Both the position numbers and the translations under genes were made by a program. A stretch of 64,000 nt of DNA from NCBI RefSeq assembly GCF_026339875.1, contig NZ_JAPEPZ010000001.1, forward strand, positions 3,534,001 through 3,598,000, in the 5' to 3' direction. Below are positions 33,193-41,806 of this stretch, one piece after another (positions within the stretch are counted from its first letter, which is position 1; each line of letters opens with the position of its first letter). This DNA is from Streptomyces sp. NBC_01571 (GTDB taxonomy: Bacteria; Actinomycetota; Actinomycetes; Streptomycetales; Streptomycetaceae). The notes under the pieces were generated by a model that was not told where the DNA came from, did no database searches, and worked only from the letters and a program-made list of their open reading frames with translations.

Positions 33193-33759
33193 TCAGCCGT
33201 GGGTCAGCTGGGAGCCCGACGGCACCTTGTCGGTGACGTTGGCACCCGCGCTCTTCCCGGCGTCCTTCACCTGGTTGATGATGTCGTCGAAGGAACCCAC
33301 GGTGGAGTCCGTCGACTTGCCCTTGCGGAGCTTGGCGGGCAGGGTCTTCAGTGCCTCGATACCCGCGGTCAGCGGGGCGATCGCCTTGGACAGGGTCGGG
33401 TCGCCCTTGGCGTTCCTGCTCGCCGCCTTGAGCCTGTTGTACGCGAAGGCGCCCGCCACGCCCGCCTTGATGAGGGCGAACTTGCGTCCCTTCGCGCCCT
33501 TCTTGAACTTTCCGGCCTTCCAGGGCTTCACGATCCACTGGTAGGTGGCTCCGGCCGCGAGGCTCGCGTTGGCCACGAAGCGGGTCTTCGAGAGCTTCTG
33601 CTTCTCGGCGGTGGTGCTCGGGGACGGTGTCGCCGCCGCCGCGACGGCCGCGGTGTCCTTGATGGCACTGCTGCCGCCGCTGGAACAGGCGGTGGCACCG
33701 GCGACCAGAGCACAGGAAAGAGTGAGCGCCACGATGAGGCGCCGTATCGATACAGGCAC
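33193..33759 (-). CDS. probable secreted lipoprotein, function unknown
   Basis: A 188-residue protein with a lipoprotein signal peptide (IRRLIVALTLSCALVAGATAC, lipobox ATAC with Cys25), an Ala/Thr/Ser linker and a basic helical domain (KPWKAGKFKKGAKGRKFALIKAG). The predicted product is anchored on the outer face of the membrane. No family recognised. It converges with the LLM oxidoreductase gene. Confidence 0.8.
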   Translation of the reverse strand: MPVSIRRLIVALTLSCALVAGATACSSGGSSAIKDTAAVAAAATPSPSTTAEKQKLSKTRFVANASLAAGATYQWIVKPWKAGKFKKGAKGRKFALIKAGVAGAFAYNRLKAASRNAKGDPTLSKAIAPLTAGIEALKTLPAKLRKGKSTDSTVGSFDDIINQVKDAGKSAGANVTDKVPSGSQLTHG

Positions 33760-33903
33760 GGGGTCCTCCGGGGTGGGGAACGGTCCTCCCCGGATGCGGG
33801 AAGAACACGGCTCTTACAGCAGCCTCACCCGGCTCCGTGCATTACGCCACTTGGGCGAAACCCGTACGGGTTTCAACCCTGAATACGCGGCAACCCGGAC
33901 GGC

Positions 33904-34197
33904 ATGTCCCCTCGATATCGCAACGGCTCCAACCAGGCGGGCACGGTCATAGCGATCGTCGCCGACGTGATGGCCCTCATCCTGGGCCTGTGGATCCTCA
34001 TGTATCTGCTGGACGCAAATCGGGCCAACGACCTGGTCCAGTTCGTCCACAACCTGGCGAGCTGGCTCGCGGGCTGGTCCCGTGACCTGTTCACCTTCGA
34101 CGAGGCATGGGCGCGCGTCGTCGCGGGCTACGGTCTCGCCGCCGTCGTCTACCTCTTCATCGGCCACGCCATCGCCAACCGCATGCACCGCCACTGA
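33904..34197 (+). CDS. small two-helix membrane protein
   Basis: A 97-residue protein with two transmembrane segments (VIAIVADVMALILGLWILMYLL, about 15-36, and VVAGYGLAAVVYLFIGHAIA, about 68-88). No family recognised with certainty. No clear ribosome site before ATG 33904. It ends at a strong bidirectional terminator. Confidence 0.75.
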   Translation: MSPRYRNGSNQAGTVIAIVADVMALILGLWILMYLLDANRANDLVQFVHNLASWLAGWSRDLFTFDEAWARVVAGYGLAAVVYLFIGHAIANRMHRH

Positions 34198-34224
34198 GCC
34201 AGTCCGGCGGCACCACGGCTCGTC

Positions 34225-34289
34225 GGCCGTGTCCGCCCCGGTCGGCCGGACCTTTTCCACCGGTCCGGCCGACCGGGGCGGACACGGCC
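34225..34289. terminator. 28-bp stem bidirectional terminator
   Basis: A perfect 28-bp inverted repeat (34225-34252 / 34262-34289) around the loop TTTTCCACC, between the convergent small membrane protein and the alpha/alpha-barrel gene. The right arm ends at the stop codon (TAG) of the latter. Confidence 0.93.
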
Positions 34290-35356
34290 TAACAGCACTC
34301 CGCGTCGAGTCCCCGCGGCAGGCGTTCGCCGCCGAAGACGGCGCAGGTCGGCTCGTCGCCGCCCAGCGCGGCGACGGCGAGGAGGAGGGAACCCGCCGTC
34401 CAGGTGGTCAGCTCCTCGGGCCAGATCGCCCGGGCGTCGAAGACATAGCCCGTCCAGTAAAGGCCGGTCTTCGGATCACGCAGGTGCTGGATGGACTGGA
34501 GAATCTCCAGAGCACGGTCGGACTCGCCCACGGCCCACAGCGCCAGGGCGAGTTCGGCCGACTCACCGCCGGTCACCCACGGGTTCGGCACGACACAGCG
34601 CACCCCGAGGCCGGGCACGACGAAACGCTCCCAGCCCTCCGCTATCCGGGACTTGGCCTCGACGCCGGTCAACGCGCCGCCGAGCACCGGGTAGTACCAG
34701 TCCATCGAGTAGCGGTCCTTGTCGAGGAACCGCTCGGGGTGCCGGCGGATCGCGTGCCGCAGCAGGCCGAGCGCCAACTCCCAGTCGGGCTGCGGCTCTT
34801 CGCGCTGTTCGGCGATGGCGAGCGCACAGCGCAGCGCGTGGTGGATCGACGAACTCCCGGTCAGCAGCGCCTCGTCGGTGGCCGTCCCGTCGTCCTCGCG
34901 CTTCCAGCCGATCTGTCCGCCGGGCTGCTGGAGTCCCAGTACGAACTCCACGGCCGCGTAGACCGAGGGCCACATCCGGTCCAGGAAGGTGTCGTCGCCG
35001 GTGGCCAGGTAGTGGTGCCAGACGCCCACCGCGATGTACGCGCAGAAGTTGGTCTCCCGGCCGCGGTCCGTGACGTCCGCGAAGTCCCCGTCGGCGTACG
35101 CCGCGTACCAGGACCCGTCCGGGTTCTGATGCCGGGCCAGCCACGCGTAGGCCCGCTCGGCCGCCTCGTGCTCGCCCGCGGCGTCCAGCGCCATGGCCGC
35201 CTCGGTGTGGTCCCACGGATCGAGGTGGTGACCGCGGAACCACGGTATGGCGCCGTCCGGACGCTGCGCCCCGAGGATCGCGCGCACCGTGACGGCGGCC
35301 TCCTCGGCGGTGAGCACCCCGGGCAGGACGAGGTGCTCCGTGCGGGGTGTGGTCAC
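34289..35356 (-). CDS. (alpha/alpha)6-barrel protein, prenyltransferase/six-hairpin-glycosidase-like
   Basis: A 355-residue protein of repeated helical pairs (ILGAQRPDGAIPWFRGHHLDPWDHTEAAMAL, YAWLARHQNPDGSWYAAY, TAGSLLLAVAAL), as in terpene-cyclase/prenyltransferase folds and six-hairpin glycosidases. Catalytic DxDD or similar motifs are not clear. GTG 35356 overlaps the methyltransferase stop (GTGA). Third gene of GT4-methyltransferase-barrel, all tightly overlapped and preceded by a KstR-type box. Confidence 0.8.
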   Translation of the reverse strand: MTTPRTEHLVLPGVLTAEEAAVTVRAILGAQRPDGAIPWFRGHHLDPWDHTEAAMALDAAGEHEAAERAYAWLARHQNPDGSWYAAYADGDFADVTDRGRETNFCAYIAVGVWHHYLATGDDTFLDRMWPSVYAAVEFVLGLQQPGGQIGWKREDDGTATDEALLTGSSSIHHALRCALAIAEQREEPQPDWELALGLLRHAIRRHPERFLDKDRYSMDWYYPVLGGALTGVEAKSRIAEGWERFVVPGLGVRCVVPNPWVTGGESAELALALWAVGESDRALEILQSIQHLRDPKTGLYWTGYVFDARAIWPEELTTWTAGSLLLAVAALGGDEPTCAVFGGERLPRGLDAECC

Positions 35357-36099
35357 GAAGCGTCCACCGTGGCGGCGTCGGCGGGCAGGTGCGGCTTGGT
35401 CGCGTACGCCACGAAGCTCTTGCCGATCAGCGGGTTCAGCGCGTTCTCCGCGACCCGGGTGGCCAGGGGTTTCTTCATGATGTCCCAGACCAGCAGCTTG
35501 TGGTAGGCCCGCACGGGCAGCGCCTTGTCGTTGTCGACGCCGAACGCGCACTTCAGCCACCAGTAGGGGCTGTGCAGGGCGTGGGCGTGGTGGGTGCCGT
35601 ACGGCTTGAGCCCGGCCTCCTTCATCCTGCCCAGCAGTTCGTCCGCCCTGTAGATGCGGATGTGGCCGCCCTCGACCTCGTGGTACGCGTCCGACAGCGC
35701 CCAGCAGACCTTCTCGGGCCCGTAGCGCGGGACGGTGATCGCGATCCGGCCGCCGGGCCTGAGCACCCGGACCATCTCGGCGAGGACGCCCTTGTCGTCG
35801 GGGATGTGCTCCATCACCTCGGAGATGATCACGACGTCGAACGACTCGTCGGGAAAGGGGAGTTGGAGCGCGTCGCCCTCCATCGCGGTAGCGGTCGCGC
35901 CCTCCGGTGCCTCGCCCGCCTCCTTCATCGCGGCGAACCACTTGGCGACCTCGCGGATCTCCTCGCCGTTCTGGTCCAGCGCGACGACCCGGGCACCGCG
36001 CCGGTAGCACTCGAACGCGTGCCGGCCGGCACCGCAGCCGAGGTCCAGTACGCGGTCGCCCGGGGCGAGCGGGAACCGGGAGAAGTCGACGGTCAGCAC
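35353..36099 (-). CDS. class I SAM-dependent methyltransferase
   Basis: A 248-residue methyltransferase with motif I VLDLGCGAGRHAFECYRRG, acidic VVALDQNG, then VVIISEVMEHIPDDKGVLAEMVRVLRPGGRIAITVPRY. The GTG at 36099 overlaps the end of the glycosyltransferase by 7 bases and its own stop overlaps the following gene by 4, so all three are coupled. The adjacent GT4 suggests a glycolipid or sugar-modified acceptor. Confidence 0.9.
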   Translation of the reverse strand: MLTVDFSRFPLAPGDRVLDLGCGAGRHAFECYRRGARVVALDQNGEEIREVAKWFAAMKEAGEAPEGATATAMEGDALQLPFPDESFDVVIISEVMEHIPDDKGVLAEMVRVLRPGGRIAITVPRYGPEKVCWALSDAYHEVEGGHIRIYRADELLGRMKEAGLKPYGTHHAHALHSPYWWLKCAFGVDNDKALPVRAYHKLLVWDIMKKPLATRVAENALNPLIGKSFVAYATKPHLPADAATVDAS

Positions 36100-37691
36100 G
36101 TGGCCCTGCTTTCGCGGTTGGGTACGACAACTTCGGCTGCTTCTTCGGCGACGCCTGCGGGGGCGGCACCGGGAGTCACGGAGGGGCCGGGGGCCGGGGA
36201 CGCGGCGAGGCCCGGGGCCGGGGACGCGGCCTGGCCGGAGGCCGCCGAGGAACCGACCGCAGCGGACGCGGCGTGGCCGGAGGCCGCGGACACGAACGCC
36301 GAGGGGGCGGCGGCAGCAGACGCCGCGTCGCCGGGCACCGCGGACCCGGAGGACGCGGGGCCCGGCACGGAGCGGCGGGGGGCGGGAGCCGCGGCGCGGG
36401 CGATGGCCTCGCGGTAGTGGGCGACCGTGCCCTGGGCGGCGCGCGCCCAGGTGAAGCGTTCCAGGACCCGCGCGCGTCCGGCGGAGCCGAGCCTCGCGCG
36501 CAGTTCCGGGTCGCCCAGGAGCCGGCTCAGCCCCGCGGCCAGTGCGCCCGCGTCGCCGGGAGGCACCGCCAGACAGGTCTCGCCGTCGGGGCCCGCGACC
36601 TCCGGGATCGCTCCGCCGGTGGTGGCCACCAGCGGCGTACCGGTGGCCATGGCCTCCGCGGCGGGCAGCGAGAATCCCTCGTACAGGGAGGGCACACAGG
36701 CGACTTCGGCGGACCGTACGAGGTCGACGAGTTCCGCGTCCGAGATGCCCTTGACGAACTCGACGGCGCGCTCCAGGCCGTACCGCTCGATGGCCTGGGC
36801 GACCGGCCCGTCCTCGGCGCGCTTGCCGACGACGACGAGGTGTGCGCCGGGGCGCTCGGTGCGCACCTTGGCGAGCGCCTCGACGAGGTGGACGAGTCCC
36901 TTGAGCGGCACGTCCGCGCTGGACGTGGTGACGATCCGGCCCGGCACCTGCGGCACGGCGGGGTCGGGCGAGAAGAGGTCGGTGTCGGCGCCGATGTGCA
37001 CGACGTGGATGCGGTCCTGGGTGACGCCCAGATGGTCGACGATCTCCTGGCGCGAGGTGCCGGAGACGGTGAGCACGGACGGCAGACGGCGCGCGACGCG
37101 CTTCTGCATCCGCGTGAAGGCGTACCAGCGGCGCACGGACGCGCGGCGGCGGCGCCCCTCGGCGGCGTCCAACTCCAGTCGGCGGTCGACGGTGATGGGG
37201 TGGTGGATCGTGGTGACCAGCGGCGCGCCCACGTCTCCCAGCAGGCCGTAGCCGAGGGTCTGGTTGTCGTGCACGACGTCGAACGCGCCCTGCCGGGCCC
37301 GCAGATGGCGGCGGGCGCGCAGCGAGAAGGTCAGCGGCTCGGGGAAGCCCCCGGTCCACATGGTCCCGACCTCGACGGCGTCGATCCAGTCGCGGAACTC
37401 CTCGCGCGCAGGGGTCCGGAAGGGGTCCGGCTGGCGGTAGAGGTCGAGGCTGGGCAGTTCGGTGAGGCTCAGGCCGGGGAGGCCCTCGTCCAGGACGGGG
37501 TAGGGCTGGGAGCCGATGACCTCGACCCGGTGGCCCAGGCGGGCGAGTTCGCGCGAGAGGTGTCGTACGTACACGCCCTGACCGCCGCAGAACGGGTTTC
37601 CCTTGTACGTCAGGAGCGCGATGCGCAACGGTCCGTCGCCGTCGATGGCCGCGCCCGCCCCGGGGCCCGCCTCCATGGCCTCAGCGGTCAC
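36093..37691 (-). CDS. GT4 family glycosyltransferase
   Basis: A 532-residue retaining glycosyltransferase of GT-B fold: N-terminal LLTYKGNPFCGGQGVYVRHLSRELARLGH and C-terminal donor-site ACVPSLYEGFSLPAAEAMATGTPLVAT, the EX7E-type motif. The catalytic part ends about residue 430; the remaining 100 residues are Ala/Ser/Pro low complexity. It leads the three-gene operon. A KstR-type box lies 55 bases upstream, shared with the divergent kstR. Confidence 0.92.
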   Translation of the reverse strand: MTAEAMEAGPGAGAAIDGDGPLRIALLTYKGNPFCGGQGVYVRHLSRELARLGHRVEVIGSQPYPVLDEGLPGLSLTELPSLDLYRQPDPFRTPAREEFRDWIDAVEVGTMWTGGFPEPLTFSLRARRHLRARQGAFDVVHDNQTLGYGLLGDVGAPLVTTIHHPITVDRRLELDAAEGRRRRASVRRWYAFTRMQKRVARRLPSVLTVSGTSRQEIVDHLGVTQDRIHVVHIGADTDLFSPDPAVPQVPGRIVTTSSADVPLKGLVHLVEALAKVRTERPGAHLVVVGKRAEDGPVAQAIERYGLERAVEFVKGISDAELVDLVRSAEVACVPSLYEGFSLPAAEAMATGTPLVATTGGAIPEVAGPDGETCLAVPPGDAGALAAGLSRLLGDPELRARLGSAGRARVLERFTWARAAQGTVAHYREAIARAAAPAPRRSVPGPASSGSAVPGDAASAAAAPSAFVSAASGHAASAAVGSSAASGQAASPAPGLAASPAPGPSVTPGAAPAGVAEEAAEVVVPNRESRATC

Positions 37692-37745
37692 TTACGGCCC
37701 CCTTCTCCCTGCACATTCCCGCGAGATTACGCCGGGACGCTAATC

Positions 37746-37759
37746 TAGAACAAGTTTCA
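37746..37759. promoter_or_regulatory. KstR-type operator between the GT4 operon and kstR
   Basis: TAGAACAAGTTTCA matches TnnAACnnGTTnnA at all fixed positions. It could serve the GT4 operon (55 bases upstream) and autoregulation of kstR (start 37918). Confidence 0.75.
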
Positions 37760-37917
37760 GACTTGATCGTTCGAGGAGCACTGAATCTACCGGCAGGTAG
37801 GGCCTCTGGGAGAAGTGGATCAGGTGATCCGCGCCACGACGGAGGCGTTCCGGCCCGCGGATGTGTTCTGCCATGCTGTCTGGTCGCTCCTCCAGCTGAA
37901 CCCACGGAACGGGACCC

Positions 37918-38550
37918 ATGCCTGCGGAAGTCAAGGTGGAAGCCAAGTCCGCGCAGTTCGCCTCTCCCCCGCTCACCGAGCGGCAGGAAGCACGCCGCCG
38001 GCGGATCCTGCACGCGAGCGCGCAGCTGGCCGGCCGGGGCGGCTTCGACGCGGTGCAGATGCGCGAGGTCGCGGAGTCGTCGCAGGTCGCCCTGGGCACG
38101 CTCTACCGCTACTTCCCCTCCAAGATCCATCTGCTGGTGGCCACGATGCAGGACCAGCTGGACCACATGCACGGCACCCTGCGCAAGAAGCCGCCGGCCG
38201 GCGACTCGGCGGCGGAGCGGGTCGCCGAGACGCTGATGCGCGCCTTCCGTGCCCTGCAGCGCGAGCCGCACCTCGCCGACGCCATGGTCCGCGCGCTGAC
38301 CTTCGCGGACCGCAGTGTGAGCCCCGAGGTGGACCAGGTGTCCCGGCAGACCACGGCGATCATCCTGGACGCCATGGGCCTGGACGACCCGAGCCCCGCC
38401 CAGCTCTCCGCGGTCCGCGTCATCGAGCACACCTGGCACTCGGCGCTGATCACCTGGCTCTCCGGCCGCGCCTCCATCGCCCAGGTCAAGATCGACATCG
38501 AGACGGTGTGCCGTCTCATCGATCTGACGGATCCGGGCGAACGGAGCTGA
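37918..38550 (+). CDS. kstR: KstR-like TetR family regulator
   Basis: A 210-residue TetR protein. The HTH (residues about 25-70) reads RRRILHASAQLAGRGGFDAVQMREVAESSQVALGTLYRYFPSKIHLLVA, very like mycobacterial KstR, and the ligand domain keeps ALTFADRSVSPEVDQV and a C-terminal VIEHTWHSALITWLSGRAS helix. KstR represses cholesterol-uptake and degradation genes and is released by steroid acyl-CoA thioesters. Six KstR-like boxes lie in this window, one in its own promoter region. A TPP riboswitch on the opposite strand starts just after its 3' end. Confidence 0.87.
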   Translation: MPAEVKVEAKSAQFASPPLTERQEARRRRILHASAQLAGRGGFDAVQMREVAESSQVALGTLYRYFPSKIHLLVATMQDQLDHMHGTLRKKPPAGDSAAERVAETLMRAFRALQREPHLADAMVRALTFADRSVSPEVDQVSRQTTAIILDAMGLDDPSPAQLSAVRVIEHTWHSALITWLSGRASIAQVKIDIETVCRLIDLTDPGERS

Positions 38551-38573
38551 GGCGCGCCCGCGCACGTGAGGAA

Positions 38574-38750
38574 CCTACGAGACGGGTTCCCTTCGCCGGT
38601 ATGGTCCGGATCAGGTACTGGGGGTCGCCTTCGGGTCCGCCTGCTACCGTCCGGCCTCTCAGCTCGACCGTCGACGTCGGCCCCGGCGGAGGTTGCTGCC
38701 TCCCGCCAAAGTCGGCTACTCCGGTTGAGCTCCCTCACTCGTCTCGTAGG
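38574..38750 (-). ncRNA. TPP riboswitch, antisense to kstR
   Basis: On the minus strand the 3' half reads ACCTGATCCGGACCATACC then GGCGAAGGGAA, the thi-box core, preceded by GCTGAGAGGCC. A perfect 11-bp P1 helix closes the aptamer (CCTACGAGACG at 38750-38740 with CGTCTCGTAGG at 38584-38574). No thiamine gene follows; downstream transcription would run antisense through kstR. A -10-like CACTAT lies about 45 bases upstream. It is in the 3' region of the ALDH-ferredoxin unit. Confidence 0.85.
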
Positions 38751-38852
38751 CCAATACCAGGATAGAACCTCCATCGCCGGATGGACCCTCCCATAGTGAG
38801 ACTTTTTTCGAAATCTCCCGGTGAGGGCCCGTACCGACAGAGGGCCCCGGCC

Positions 38853-39086
38853 TCACTCCTCGGGCGGGAACACCGGCTCCCCGCTGCCCAGCAGCGTGAT
38901 CATGATGGCCTCCACCGGACAGCCCTCCGCCGCCGCGAGGAGCCTCTCGTTGGCGTCGGTCTCCGGTTCGGCGGGGTGGGACTGCATGCCGGAGTCGAGG
39001 CGGAAGGCCTCCGGGACGAGGTGGACGCACTGGGCGGAGCCGATGCAGAGGGAGCGGTCCACCTCGATGTTCCAGCGGTCGCCCAT
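38853..39086 (-). CDS. P450-type ferredoxin
   Basis: A 77-residue ferredoxin with CIGSAQC and a single later Cys in EGCPVEAI, the three-cysteine pattern of [3Fe-4S] ferredoxins that serve bacterial P450s. It follows the aldehyde dehydrogenase by 3 bases, with its ribosome site GGGAGG inside the end of that gene. It may pass electrons to the CYP125-like P450 at 54.6 kb, or to another one. Confidence 0.92.
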   Translation of the reverse strand: MGDRWNIEVDRSLCIGSAQCVHLVPEAFRLDSGMQSHPAEPETDANERLLAAAEGCPVEAIMITLLGSGEPVFPPEE

Positions 39087-39089
39087 CCC

Positions 39090-40547
39090 TCACGCCTCCC
39101 AGCCCGCGGGGAGGTGGATCATCTTGTGCTCAAGGAACTCGCCGTAGCCCTCGGGGCCGAACTCCCGCCCCAGCCCGGAGTTCTTGTAGCCGCCGAAGGG
39201 GCCGAGCATGTCGAGGCTGAAGGTGTTGACGGAGTAGGTGCCGGTACGGACCTGGCGGGCGACGTCGACGCCGTGCGCGACGTCCGCCGTCCAGACGCTG
39301 CCGCTCAGCCCGTAGTCGGAGTCGTTGGCGATCTTCACGGCCTCGGTCTCGTCGCCGTAGGGGAGCAGGCAGATCACCGGTCCGAAGATCTCCTCGCGGG
39401 CGATCCGCATGGAGTTGTCCACGTCGCCGAAGAGGGTGGGTTCGACGTACCAGCCGCGGTCGATGCCGTGCGGGCGGCCTCCGCCGGTGAGGATCTTGGC
39501 GCCCTCCTCCTGGCCGATGCGGATGTAGTCGAGGTTGCGCCGCTGCTGCCGCTCGGCGACCAGCGGGCCCACCTGGGTCGCCGGGTCCAGCGGGTCGCCG
39601 ACCACCAGGGCGCTCGCCGCGGCGGCGAAGGCGTCCGCGAACTCGTCGTAGCGCGAACGCGGTACGAGGATGCGGGTCTGGGCGACGCAGGCCTGCCCGT
39701 TGTTCATCCAGGCGGCCTGGACGATCCCGGGGACGGCCGTGGCGAGGTCCGCGTCCGGCAGCACGATCGCCGCCGACTTGCCGCCCAGTTCGAGCGTCAC
39801 GCGGGTGAGGTTGCGCGAGGCGACCTCCATCACGCGCCTGCCGGCCGCCACCGATCCGGTGAAGGAGACCTTGTCGACACCGGGATGCCCGACCAGGTAC
39901 TCGCTCACCTCGCGGTCGGCCGGGAGGATCGACAGGACGCCCTCGGGCAGCCCTGCCTCCCGCGCGATCTCGCCCAACAGATAGGCGTCCAGCGGCGATT
40001 CGGGGGACGGCTTCAGCACGACCGAGCAGCCGGTCAGCAGCGCGGGCGCGAGTTTGGCGGCCGCCACGAACTGCGGCACGTTCCACGGCACCACGGCCGC
40101 GACGACCCCGACCGGCTCCCGCCGGACGAGGATCCTGCCGAGGACTCCGTCGCGCGTCTCCTCGTACGTGAAGCCGCGCGCCACCGTGAGGGCCGCGTCC
40201 CAGACCATCATCGCGCCGAGGGCCTGCGCGAGGACGCTCCAGGAGTACGGGGAGCCGTTCTCGGAGGAGATGACGCGGGCGATCTCCTCGTGACGGGCGC
40301 CGATCGCGTCCTTGATCCGGGTGACGACCGCGATCCGTTCGCCGGGGCTCATCCGGGGCCAGGGGCCTTCGTCGAAGGCGCGCCGCGCGACGGCGACGGC
40401 CCGGTCGACGTCCTCGGCCGAGGCGTGCGGGACGCGCCCGATGACCTCCTCCGTGTGCGGCGAGATCACCTCGATGACACCGGTGCCCAGGGGATCCGTC
40501 AACTCCCCGCCTATGAACAGCTGTCCGTGTTCCACGAGCTCGGTCAT
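39090..40547 (-). CDS. aldehyde dehydrogenase
   Basis: A 485-residue NAD(P)-dependent aldehyde dehydrogenase. The Glu is in TLELGGKSA (about 253), the nucleophile is Cys287 in NNGQACVAQTRI, and WNVP and GSVAAGRRV mark the cofactor site. ATG 40547 has GGGGAGG upstream. It forms an operon with the ferredoxin. With ADH at 18 kb it could carry an alcohol, such as a steroid side-chain terminus, to the acid. A CTGACG-N5-TCAG site lies 45 bases upstream. Confidence 0.93.
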   Translation of the reverse strand: MTELVEHGQLFIGGELTDPLGTGVIEVISPHTEEVIGRVPHASAEDVDRAVAVARRAFDEGPWPRMSPGERIAVVTRIKDAIGARHEEIARVISSENGSPYSWSVLAQALGAMMVWDAALTVARGFTYEETRDGVLGRILVRREPVGVVAAVVPWNVPQFVAAAKLAPALLTGCSVVLKPSPESPLDAYLLGEIAREAGLPEGVLSILPADREVSEYLVGHPGVDKVSFTGSVAAGRRVMEVASRNLTRVTLELGGKSAAIVLPDADLATAVPGIVQAAWMNNGQACVAQTRILVPRSRYDEFADAFAAAASALVVGDPLDPATQVGPLVAERQQRRNLDYIRIGQEEGAKILTGGGRPHGIDRGWYVEPTLFGDVDNSMRIAREEIFGPVICLLPYGDETEAVKIANDSDYGLSGSVWTADVAHGVDVARQVRTGTYSVNTFSLDMLGPFGGYKNSGLGREFGPEGYGEFLEHKMIHLPAGWEA

Positions 40548-40591
40548 GACCGACCGCCTCCCCGGGGGGCGTTCTCCGACACTGCCGACTT

Positions 40592-40606
40592 CTGACGCTT
40601 CATCAG
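40592..40606. promoter_or_regulatory. CTGACG-N5-TCAG motif, site 4
   Basis: CTGACGCTTCATCAG (reverse strand CTGATGAAGCGTCAG, matching site 3 at 13 of 15 positions). It is 45 bases upstream of the ALDH start. Confidence 0.6.
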
Positions 40607-40686
40607 ATACGAGAACTGATACCAGCTCCGGTCCGAGGAGTCCACGGGCCGGAGGCAACGGCACAACGGTTGGTTCGGGCACCCAT

Positions 40687-40700
40687 TGGAATGCGTTCTA
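40687..40700. promoter_or_regulatory. KstR-like operator between ALDH and MBL genes
   Basis: Minus strand TAGAACGCATTCCA, one mismatch to TnnAACnnGTTnnA and one to the site at 20149. It is 38 bases upstream of the MBL start and 140 upstream of ALDH. Confidence 0.65.
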
Positions 40701-40737
40701 GTTATAGTGACGGCACGACGGCGATTGGTGGGAGCCC

Positions 40738-41775
40738 ATGACACAGGTGACCGATCACGGCGGGGGCGTACGGTCGCTCAGGGTCCCCATCCCCGACAAC
40801 CCTCTCGGCACCACGCTGGTCCACGTCGTCGACACCGACCGGGGCCCCGTACTGATCGACACCGGCTGGGACGACCCGGCCTCCTGGGACGTCCTCACCG
40901 CCGGCCTCGCCGCCTGCGGCATCCCGGTCGCCGAGGTGCACGGCGTGGTCATCACCCACCACCACCCCGATCACCACGGCCTGTCGGGCAAGGTGCGGGA
41001 CGCGTCCGGGGCATGGATCGCGATGCACGCGCTGGACACCGAGATCGTACGGCGGACCCGGGAGCACAAGGCCGAGCGCTGGTTCGCCTACATGGCGGAC
41101 AAACTCGAGGCCTGCGGCGCACCCGAGGAGCACGTGGCGCTGCTGCGCGCGGCGCGCACGGCCCGGCGCTCGGGCAGCCTGCCCCAGTTCTCCCCCGCGC
41201 TCCCCGACCGCGAGATCGTCCCCGGCGAACTGCTCGACCTGGCCGGCCGCCGGCTGCGCGCGATCTGGACCCCGGGCCACACACCCGGCCACGTCTGCCT
41301 GCACCTGGAGGAGGCGCACCCCGCCGGACTGCCGGGCCACGGCCGCCTGTTCTCCGGCGACCACCTGCTGCCGCGGATCACCCCGCACATCGGCCTGTAC
41401 GAGGATCCGGACGACGTCACCGTCGCCGATCCGCTCGGGGACTACCTCGATTCCCTGGAGCGCGTGGGCCGCCTCGACCCCGCCGAGGTGCTGCCGGCCC
41501 ATCAGCACGCCTTCACCGATGCCCCCGGCCGGGTCAGGGAGTTGCTCACCCACCACGAGGAGCGCCTCACCGGTCTGCTCACCCTCCTCGCGACCCCCCT
41601 GACCGCCTGGCAGCTCGCCGAACGCATGGAGTGGAACCGGCCCTGGGAGCAGATCCCCTTCGCCTCCCGGAACATCGCCGTCTCGGAGGCCGAGGCCCAC
41701 GTCCGCCGTCTGGTGAAACTCGGCCGCGCGGAGGCCGTCCCGGGAAGCGGTCCGGTGACGTACGTGGCGGTCTGA
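40738..41775 (+). CDS. MBL fold metallo-hydrolase
   Basis: A 345-residue metallo-beta-lactamase-fold hydrolase with the metal motif HHHPDHH (His74-His80), later ligands in TPGHTPGH, FSGDHLLP and PAHQHAF, and a C-terminal winged-helix-like extension (LATPLTAWQLAERM, VRRLVKLGRAEAV). This architecture occurs in glyoxalase-II-like and thioesterase-like enzymes. It diverges from the ALDH-ferredoxin unit and shares its control region with a KstR-like box, so a CoA-thioester hydrolase role is possible, though unproved. Confidence 0.88.
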   Translation: MTQVTDHGGGVRSLRVPIPDNPLGTTLVHVVDTDRGPVLIDTGWDDPASWDVLTAGLAACGIPVAEVHGVVITHHHPDHHGLSGKVRDASGAWIAMHALDTEIVRRTREHKAERWFAYMADKLEACGAPEEHVALLRAARTARRSGSLPQFSPALPDREIVPGELLDLAGRRLRAIWTPGHTPGHVCLHLEEAHPAGLPGHGRLFSGDHLLPRITPHIGLYEDPDDVTVADPLGDYLDSLERVGRLDPAEVLPAHQHAFTDAPGRVRELLTHHEERLTGLLTLLATPLTAWQLAERMEWNRPWEQIPFASRNIAVSEAEAHVRRLVKLGRAEAVPGSGPVTYVAV

Positions 41776-41806
41776 GCCGCCCGGCGCGGCCCGCGTCCGC
41801 CGTGCG

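Noticed and set aside
37681..38565. Long open frame on the minus strand opposite kstR, directly after the TPP riboswitch
   Set aside because: It mirrors kstR codons, has no family similarity and an Arg/Asp/Gly composition typical of antisense frames in G/C-rich genes. I do not treat it as the missing riboswitch target.
34289..40547. Secondary-metabolite cluster (GT, methyltransferase, ferredoxin, P450 elsewhere)
   Set aside because: There is no core synthase, and KstR-type boxes and gene similarities point to catabolism.
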